From positions 1-40,952 of the forward strand of contig JADBYT010000016.1 in assembly GCA_020402865.1 (NCBI GenBank): 40,952 nucleotides of DNA, given 5' to 3'. The first letter of the stretch is position 1; each line of letters opens with the position of its first letter. This stretch comes from Bacteroidota bacterium. GTDB lineage: Bacteria > Bacteroidota > Bacteroidia > Palsa-965. A program made the translations under genes and the position numbers. Positions 35,389 to 40,952 of this stretch are shown in pieces. The notes below the pieces were generated by a model that saw nothing but the letters and a program-made list of their open reading frames with translations, ran no database searches and had not been told where the DNA came from.

Positions 35389-36201
35389 TTACAGCTGGTT
35401 GCCGATAAACCCGATATGACCTTCGCCGGCATAGGTCATATCGCCGCTGAGTGTGGCTCCGCCGTCGGAAGAGCTGATGTTCAGGGCCACCACGTTTTGG
35501 CTTTCGCGACTACCGATGAGCCATGTGCCGCCGGGATGACCGGATGTACCGCCCCACGAGTTTTCCACTACGTAGTTATTAGCGCCATACAATTTACCGG
35601 TGAAACCGATCGGACCTTCGCCGGCGTATGTCATGGTGCCGGAAAGTGTATTGCCGCCATCGGTTGACGATATGTTTACGGCCACCACATTCTGAGCGGC
35701 GCGGCCGCCCATGATGAAAATACCGCCGGGATTACCTTTTGAACTTCCCCAGGAGTTGAGCACCGAATAGGCACCGCCATCCACAAGCTGACTCTTGAAC
35801 CCGATCGGGCCTTCGCCGGCATACGTCATACTGCCCGTAAGGGTGTTGCCGTTGTCGGCAGAACTGATGTTGATGGCTACCACACGCTGGTTGCCACGGC
35901 TTCCGAGTACGAAGGTGCCACCGGGATTCCACGGTGCGGAACTTCCGCCCCACTGGTTTTCCACTGCATAATTGTTGCACAGCGTCATGGTGGCCCGGAA
36001 CCCGATCTGACCTTCTCTGGCATACGTCATGGTGCCTGTAAGTGTTTTGCCACCATCGGCTGAGGTCACATTAAGTGCTACCACATTCTGACCATCTCTT
36101 GAACCGATCAGGAAAATTCCGCCCGGATTCCACGGAGCTGAAGAACCACCCCACTGGTTCTGTACAAGGTGCAGGTTGTTGTTTGATTTGTTGGTTGACA
36201 T
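35389..36201 (-). CDS. OAA-family high-mannose-binding lectin, four repeats
   Basis: A 270-residue protein made of four repeats of about 65 residues. Each repeat runs from (V)ENQWGGSSAPWNPGG through GSRxxQNVVAxNxSSxDGGxTLxGxMTYAGEGxIGF. This is the signature of the Oscillatoria agardhii agglutinin family, which binds the core of high-mannose glycans. Four repeats suggest two barrels with four sugar sites, as in the Burkholderia oklahomensis member. Repeats 1 and 2 keep GGSSAPWNPGG; repeats 3 and 4 have shorter loops (SSKGNPGG, TSGHPGG), so their sites may differ. There is no signal peptide, as in other members. It stands alone with its own strong terminator. Confidence 0.95.
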   Translation of the reverse strand: MSTNKSNNNLHLVQNQWGGSSAPWNPGGIFLIGSRDGQNVVALNVTSADGGKTLTGTMTYAREGQIGFRATMTLCNNYAVENQWGGSSAPWNPGGTFVLGSRGNQRVVAINISSADNGNTLTGSMTYAGEGPIGFKSQLVDGGAYSVLNSWGSSKGNPGGIFIMGGRAAQNVVAVNISSTDGGNTLSGTMTYAGEGPIGFTGKLYGANNYVVENSWGGTSGHPGGTWLIGSRESQNVVALNISSSDGGATLSGDMTYAGEGHIGFIGNQL

Positions 36202-36858
36202 GGGTTTGATGAATTAAATGATTCCTACTCGCAGGCTTTTCGGAAACCGCCGCAGTGTTGTTTACCGGCACTGCCCCGATTCGTTTGTAACCAGGCGGCA
36301 AACGATTCCGCACGTGCTTTATTTCTGGCAATATTCTTCCGCCCCGAAAACCTTCGGAAAATGAACCGCTTGAGAAATACCGGAAGCAATTAGCGTCTTT
36401 AGAAAAATTCTATCAGCCTGAGAGACTGTTTTTGTGGTGATGAAAAAATTGACATGACAAGATTATTACCGAATACGCAGGAGAAAAAACCACTATTCAC
36501 CCAAAATCATACAATCCAACAAAGCAAAAAGCATCATAAACAGGCGTAAAACCAGCAAATTTCAACCTTGCTGATTTATACAACCTGAGTGGAAAAAAGC
36601 CCAAAAATGAACTCAAGAAAACGGGCATAAATACTTAGAGCCGCCTGTAAGCAACAAATCAATTCATGCTTGAAATGGTGCGTTAAAGCAACACAAAGCC
36701 GGTCAAGAAAGACGTTCAACGGGCTGAACCAGATAACGGGAATCCAGAGTTAGCTAGGGAAGAAGAATTCATGCAGCATGTTTCATGTGCATATTATCTA
36801 TACATAAAGTGTGAAACAAATCAATGCAAACGGCGTGTTTGGGATAGCTACAGGTTTA
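36202..36858. other. Gene-free interval upstream of the lectin gene
   Basis: 657 bases, AT-rich, with no ORF that resembles a protein family on either strand and no RNA gene I can identify. It must contain the lectin promoter, but no TAnnTTTG match is seen near 36201 on the minus strand. Short, scattered homology to decayed genes cannot be excluded by eye. Confidence 0.5.
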
Positions 36859-38802
36859 TCACTCCTTCACCACCCGCACAAAGCCCGCATTGCTCAGCCT
36901 GATAAAATACACACCCGCCTCAAGCGCACCGAGATTAACAGAAAACTGTGTACCGCTGCCTGATGCCTGTGCATGCACCTCGCGTCCGCGCACATCATAC
37001 ACACGCAGAAATCCGGCTTCAACCGGTGTTGCAGTGGTAAGCCAGACAATATCCTGCGCCGGATTCGGATACACTGTGGTTGCGGCCGCATCAGTTTGCG
37101 GCACCGAAAGCGGATTAGCTAAAAGCACAATGGGATTGAGCGCTTCCACACTGTCGCCGGCGGCGGTGTAGAGCGTGAGTTTGAGCACGTAAGTGCCGGG
37201 CTGCAGCCCTGTGGTGTTCCACACGGCGAGCGGGGCGTGACGTACTTCGGTAGCTATGTTGGTGGTGATGGCGTTCCATTGCAGCGACTGTGCCGGGAAC
37301 TGATACGCCAGGCTGTAGCTGCCGAAAGCGGTGGGATTTCCGTCGGGGCCCTGATCAATCCAGGCCGAGCCGGTTACGGGCAGTTGCATGTTTACAGCGG
37401 CAGTGTCGGGCTGTTCAAGGGCGGCCATCCACACCACGCCGCCGTTGTAGGGCAGCGGATCAAATGCCAGGTTGTTTTGCACGGCTATGAGTGTGCTTTG
37501 CTGCACAGCCGTGGGCGGTAAAAACGGCAGCCAGCTGTAGCCCAGCACAAAGGTCGATTGTTTTTCGCTGCGGCAGGTGGTATAACAGATTGTACCAATG
37601 CCAAAGACCGTAGTCGAATCGGTTGACCAGAAATAGCCGCCGCTGCCGTCAACCACCGTGTTACCGGCCTGAATAGCGGCATGCTGCTGCGCGCCTACTT
37701 CGCCAAGCACACAACTGTCAATAAGCACAGCCGACGAATCGAACACATACATGCTCCATGTTTCTACTGAAGTATTGTTGAGCTGGAGATTGCGGTCGGC
37801 CAGCGGCGCGGTGTAGCTGCTGTAGTTTGTGTTATTGAAAATGCCTTGTACCAGCGCCGTATCGCCATACTGAAACCAGCAGCCAATGAGGCGCAAATCG
37901 GAATTGCTGATGGTGACATCCGATCCGTTTACCGGCATGAGTGCCCACAGTACATTGGTACACGAGTCGGCAGCGGCGTTGTAGTTTATGCCTGAAATGC
38001 CCGGCAGCGTATTGTTGAATACGTAGTTATAAAGTGTATCGCCGGGCGGAAAGCTGTAATTGATTACCGCGCCGGGCGGAAACTGGTGCCAGAGAATCAC
38101 CGAATCGGCATGCGTAAACTGCACATTGATGCTGTCCTGCAAAATGTATTCGCCGGTGAGGTTGCTGCCGCTGATGTTTACTGTTGACTGCCCTACAACC
38201 GAAGCGGTGGTCCAGTCGGTATTGTGCACATTGTTCCATTCCAGCACCACATTGCCCGCCAGGCCGAGGTAGTGCGACATACCGCTGTAGTTGAGCGAAC
38301 AATTCTGCAAATGAATTTCGCCCTGCTGAAAGGCATACATACCACGTTCGTAGAAAAAAGCCTGCGGAAAACTGAGTGTGGAATTTTGTGCAAACAGTTT
38401 TCCCTGTCCCCACACGTAAATATCGCCGGTATCCGAAACTGTGGCATTATTAAATATAAGTACCCCGTCATTAAACACCCAGATCGGGCCGGTATGTGTC
38501 CAGTTTCCGGTTATCACCAGCGTGTCGTTGGCCACAAGTCCTACGATAAGTGTATCGGTGCTTAGCAGCTGCTGCGGAGTCTGTGCAGCGATAAATGCTT
38601 CGGGGGATAATGCCTTCATTTGCCGCGATTTTTCCCACACAGGCATATAATTCGTTTGTGCAGATGAAGGTGATGAAGGAGCAGCAATCGTGCGGGTAAA
38701 ACCTTCAGTCAGCTGACTATTAATTTGCAACTGAGCTTGCGGCGAAATTTGCGCGGCGAGCGGAAGGGCGAGTAAAATACAAAGAGAAACAAGGAGACGC
38801 AT
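36859..38802 (-). CDS. T9SS-sorted, right-handed beta-helix-like secreted protein
   Basis: A 647-residue protein with a signal peptide (MRLLVSLCILLALPLAAQ). The middle (about 85-400) is a series of short strands and turns with many Asn, Ser and Thr residues (WVFNDGVLIFNNATVSDTGDIYVWGQGKLFAQNSTL), typical of parallel beta-helix surface proteins. It ends with a clear type IX sorting domain (about 575-647): TTVYPNPAQDIVWL, LRVYDVRGREVHAQ, LEAGVYFIRLSNAGFVRVVKE. The domain is recognised by the T9SS and removed on export or attachment. No catalytic motif is visible; an adhesin or matrix role is possible. Confidence 0.88.
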   Translation of the reverse strand: MRLLVSLCILLALPLAAQISPQAQLQINSQLTEGFTRTIAAPSSPSSAQTNYMPVWEKSRQMKALSPEAFIAAQTPQQLLSTDTLIVGLVANDTLVITGNWTHTGPIWVFNDGVLIFNNATVSDTGDIYVWGQGKLFAQNSTLSFPQAFFYERGMYAFQQGEIHLQNCSLNYSGMSHYLGLAGNVVLEWNNVHNTDWTTASVVGQSTVNISGSNLTGEYILQDSINVQFTHADSVILWHQFPPGAVINYSFPPGDTLYNYVFNNTLPGISGINYNAAADSCTNVLWALMPVNGSDVTISNSDLRLIGCWFQYGDTALVQGIFNNTNYSSYTAPLADRNLQLNNTSVETWSMYVFDSSAVLIDSCVLGEVGAQQHAAIQAGNTVVDGSGGYFWSTDSTTVFGIGTICYTTCRSEKQSTFVLGYSWLPFLPPTAVQQSTLIAVQNNLAFDPLPYNGGVVWMAALEQPDTAAVNMQLPVTGSAWIDQGPDGNPTAFGSYSLAYQFPAQSLQWNAITTNIATEVRHAPLAVWNTTGLQPGTYVLKLTLYTAAGDSVEALNPIVLLANPLSVPQTDAAATTVYPNPAQDIVWLTTATPVEAGFLRVYDVRGREVHAQASGSGTQFSVNLGALEAGVYFIRLSNAGFVRVVKE

Positions 38803-38859
38803 GATGAACCGGCTGAATGGTTGCGACCATTAAATTACGAAAACCAATCATACTACGGC

Positions 38860-39681
38860 CTATCGCATTACATCTGTAAATGCCTCAAAACAATAGGACG
38901 CGGCTTTTACCTTGAGTTTTTTTTCATACACCTGCTGCAATTCGTTTATTGCGGCCGCATCGCCCTGCGCGGCTTTCATGGATGCAGGCACTACGCGGCT
39001 GCGCTGCTCAACAAATAATGGCGGGTAAATGCCCTGCTCCACCGCATACTGCGCACTCATAAATTCGAAATACACTACACGGCGTTGCGGCTGTGTGGTA
39101 AGCACACCCGAACTATGCGCCAGCATGAGATCATGTACAAGTACATCACCGGGCTGCATGCACAAACTTTGATAAGGCATTTTTTCCAGTTCACAGATGC
39201 TGACTTTGCTGAGGTGGCTTTGCGGAATAATGCGCAGTGCACCGTTGTCATCGTCAGACGCATCGAGGTAAATGCCAATCATAATTGCTTTGCCGGGATG
39301 CGGCGAAACCACGTCCTGGTGCCAGTTTACAGGCGAATTATCGCCAATATTTTTGACCACCACAAAATCCTGCACCAGAAAAAAATCGTCGCCGCAAATA
39401 CGTTGCGCAATGCCGCGCAGCCAGTCCGATGCCAGTACTTCAGTAAACACAGGCGCTGATTTGGGGACTATGCTGTTTATTCCTATCACATACTCTTTTC
39501 CATGCAGCCCCTGTACAATGGCCCACTCGTTCTGATTTTCGGGATTGCGGCAAAGTGCATCCACCGCACTGCCAAGTTGTTCGAGCTTTTCACGATTTAC
39601 ACATCCCGAAAGGCGAAGCCAGCCTTGCGCATGAAAATGTGCAAGTTCTTCCGCTTCAAGTAATCGGGGAGTCTCAAACAT
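38860..39681 (-). CDS. Phytanoyl-CoA dioxygenase (PhyH)-like oxygenase
   Basis: A 273-residue Fe(II)/2-oxoglutarate-dependent oxygenase. The iron-binding triad is His121 and Asp123 in NWHQDVV and His189 in LMLAHSSG; Arg200 or Arg201 in QRRVVYFEF probably binds 2-oxoglutarate. The GALRIIPQSH and PGDVLVHD segments are typical of the PhyH family. All ligands are present, so it should be active. The substrate is unknown; family members hydroxylate acyl-CoAs, ectoine, halogenated compounds and antibiotic precursors. It stands alone between the T9SS protein and the divergent membrane protein. Confidence 0.9.
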   Translation of the reverse strand: MFETPRLLEAEELAHFHAQGWLRLSGCVNREKLEQLGSAVDALCRNPENQNEWAIVQGLHGKEYVIGINSIVPKSAPVFTEVLASDWLRGIAQRICGDDFFLVQDFVVVKNIGDNSPVNWHQDVVSPHPGKAIMIGIYLDASDDDNGALRIIPQSHLSKVSICELEKMPYQSLCMQPGDVLVHDLMLAHSSGVLTTQPQRRVVYFEFMSAQYAVEQGIYPPLFVEQRSRVVPASMKAAQGDAAAINELQQVYEKKLKVKAASYCFEAFTDVMR

Positions 39682-39838
39682 AAATTAGCAGGATATAGAT
39701 TAAACCGTTTTCTGCAAAAGCAAACAGTCGTTAAATGTATCACTCATTACCTGCAAAAAACAGGATCGCTCAAAATTCAGGCAATTATACTTACTTACGA
39801 ATGAGTCTCACGCAATAAAATTGTAAAAACTGCGCATC

Positions 39839-40786
39839 ATGACAGAATCAGGCTACATCGAACTCGGCATTTCCTTTCTTTTTATTCTGCTTCTTCTTTC
39901 GGTAGCTACATCAGCAATCAATGAGATTATTGTTTATCTGTTTAAACTGCGCAGCAAGTTTCTGGTGAATGGAATTACCAGCTTACTGGGCAATACATCT
40001 GCAGGGAATACGCTGCTGGATAAAATATATTCGCATCCGCAGGTCAAATCACTTATCAGCGCCAAAGGCCGGAAGCCTTCACATATTCCTACATCTGTTT
40101 TTTCAATTGCACTTACTGATGCTGTTAATTCCACACTACCTGCTCAGGAAAGCCAAACATCAGGAACAGAAACAGCTGAAACAAATGCGTTTGAACAATT
40201 CAATAAGGCTGTAACAGCCATGCCTGAAGGCGATACGAAACTCATTTTACAGAATCTGGCTCAGTTCTCCGATAACGGTGAGCAACTTATTGAAAACATT
40301 GGTAAATGGTTTGATCAGTATATGCTCAGCGTTTCAATCTGGTACAAACAACGCATTCAGCGCATGTTATTTTTCATCGGGCTTGGCATAGCTGTTTTTT
40401 CAAACACCGATACCTTCAGCCTGCTTGAAGAACTGCAGCACGACAATATGCTGGCATCACAAATTACAAAAGCAGCCAATCAGTTCATCGCTTCACACGA
40501 TAGTATGGCGAATCATCCTGACTCGCTGGGTAAAATGATTAGTCAGGTTGACAATACTTTTACTCAACTTGACATTTTTGATTTACCCATTGGCTGGGAA
40601 AAGCCCAACGCTGACGTACATCACAACCTCAGCGATTATATTAACGACAACGACCTGAGCTGGACCACACCTTTTGGCTGGGTTGTTACCGCGTTGTTAC
40701 TTTCAATGGGTTCACCGTTCTGGTTTCAGTTGCTGAAAAAATTAGTCAACTTCCGCAAAGAAATTAAAGAGACGGCGGGAGAATAA
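39839..40786 (+). CDS. Membrane protein of unknown function
   Basis: A 315-residue protein with an N-terminal membrane helix (about 8-32), a long soluble part, a second helix near residues 175-190 and a third at about 278-296. In the soluble part, LLGNTSAGNTLLDKIYSHPQVKSLI and KPSHIPTSVFSIALTDAVNS, and later IGKWFDQYMLSVSIWYKQRIQRMLFFIGLGIAVF, look like features of a conserved but uncharacterised bacterial membrane family. No enzyme motif is seen. The next 50 bases lead into the palindromic element at the window end. Confidence 0.75.
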   Translation: MTESGYIELGISFLFILLLLSVATSAINEIIVYLFKLRSKFLVNGITSLLGNTSAGNTLLDKIYSHPQVKSLISAKGRKPSHIPTSVFSIALTDAVNSTLPAQESQTSGTETAETNAFEQFNKAVTAMPEGDTKLILQNLAQFSDNGEQLIENIGKWFDQYMLSVSIWYKQRIQRMLFFIGLGIAVFSNTDTFSLLEELQHDNMLASQITKAANQFIASHDSMANHPDSLGKMISQVDNTFTQLDIFDLPIGWEKPNADVHHNLSDYINDNDLSWTTPFGWVVTALLLSMGSPFWFQLLKKLVNFRKEIKETAGE

Positions 40787-40839
40787 GCACCCGTTAAATG
40801 AGGTTTCCTTTAGAAGCTGTCCAAATTTTATCCTTCGGC

Positions 40840-40947
40840 TTTGTTATGTCTCATTTTATCTCATCCTTCGTTGGAGTTTTTGCTGATACTCTCCAAGTAT
40901 CTGCTGCAAACCCCGCCTTGTCTGAGAAAAAATGAACTCATAACAAA
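40840..40947. repeat. Long imperfect palindrome at the window end
   Basis: TTTGTTATG (40840-40848) pairs with CATAACAAA (40939-40947). The arms continue with mismatches to a perfect GATACT/AGTATC centre (40885-40890 and 40896-40901) with a CTCCA loop. It contains CTTCGTTGG (40866-40874) on the left and CCCGCCTTG on the right, the same framework as the element at 29557-29678. It may continue past the window. Confidence 0.8.
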
Positions 40948-40952
40948 TCTCA

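Noticed and set aside
38817-38830. ATGGTTGCGACCAT near-palindrome upstream of the T9SS beta-helix gene as an operator
   Set aside because: Short, imperfect and with no regulator nearby; too likely by chance.

Overview
The window looks like chromosomal DNA of a Bacteroidota bacterium of moderate GC. Four things point that way: promoters of the TTTG-N19-TAnnTTTG type with no Shine-Dalgarno sequences, two proteins with type IX secretion (T9SS) sorting tails, a fused alpha-beta E1 dehydrogenase, and LytS/LytR-type signalling with TonB-dependent uptake and many small lipoproteins. No phage, plasmid, CRISPR array or intact transposon is visible. One decayed IS5-family transposase remnant is present.

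Layout. 1-306: a 44-bp tandem repeat array and a related palindrome. 342-3322: a DtxR/MntR-type metal regulator divergent from a TonB-dependent receptor, with a DtxR-box-like palindrome exactly between the -33 and -7 elements of the receptor promoter. 3338-5971 (minus): sensor kinase, LytTR response regulator and a secreted proline-tailed protein in one operon. 6408-10890 (minus): an NlpC/P60-like anchored protein, then a fused E1 dehydrogenase followed by a GT39 glycosyltransferase. 11076-11816 (minus): two paralogous lipoproteins built of 11-residue repeats. 11961-15563 (plus): an Ig-like lipoprotein, YciH overlapping a CoA-transferase, a beta-barrel-like envelope protein and a GNAT acetyltransferase. 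15584-17447 (minus): type II NADH dehydrogenase and a small membrane protein. 17564-19905 (plus): M28 peptidase and a lipoprotein.

20038-21000 (plus) holds a SiaB-like kinase and a SiaC-like phosphoprotein with Thr68 retained. They converge on a 1047-residue ABCG-type transporter with a TerB-like N-terminus, whose leader can fold over its own start codon. 24386-27660 (minus): two secreted or lipid-anchored proteins and a sodium:solute symporter. 28077-30663 (plus): prolyl-tRNA synthetase, a conserved unknown and tRNA-Glu(TTC).

30965-38802 (minus) looks more accessory. It has an AT-richer giant T9SS protein with 14 Gloeo/Verruco-type repeats, an IS5-family remnant, a four-repeat OAA-family mannose-binding lectin and a second T9SS beta-helix-like protein. 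The window ends with a phytanoyl-CoA dioxygenase-like enzyme, an unknown membrane protein and a long palindromic intergenic repeat related to one downstream of proS.

All family assignments come from reading motifs by eye. No database search was run.
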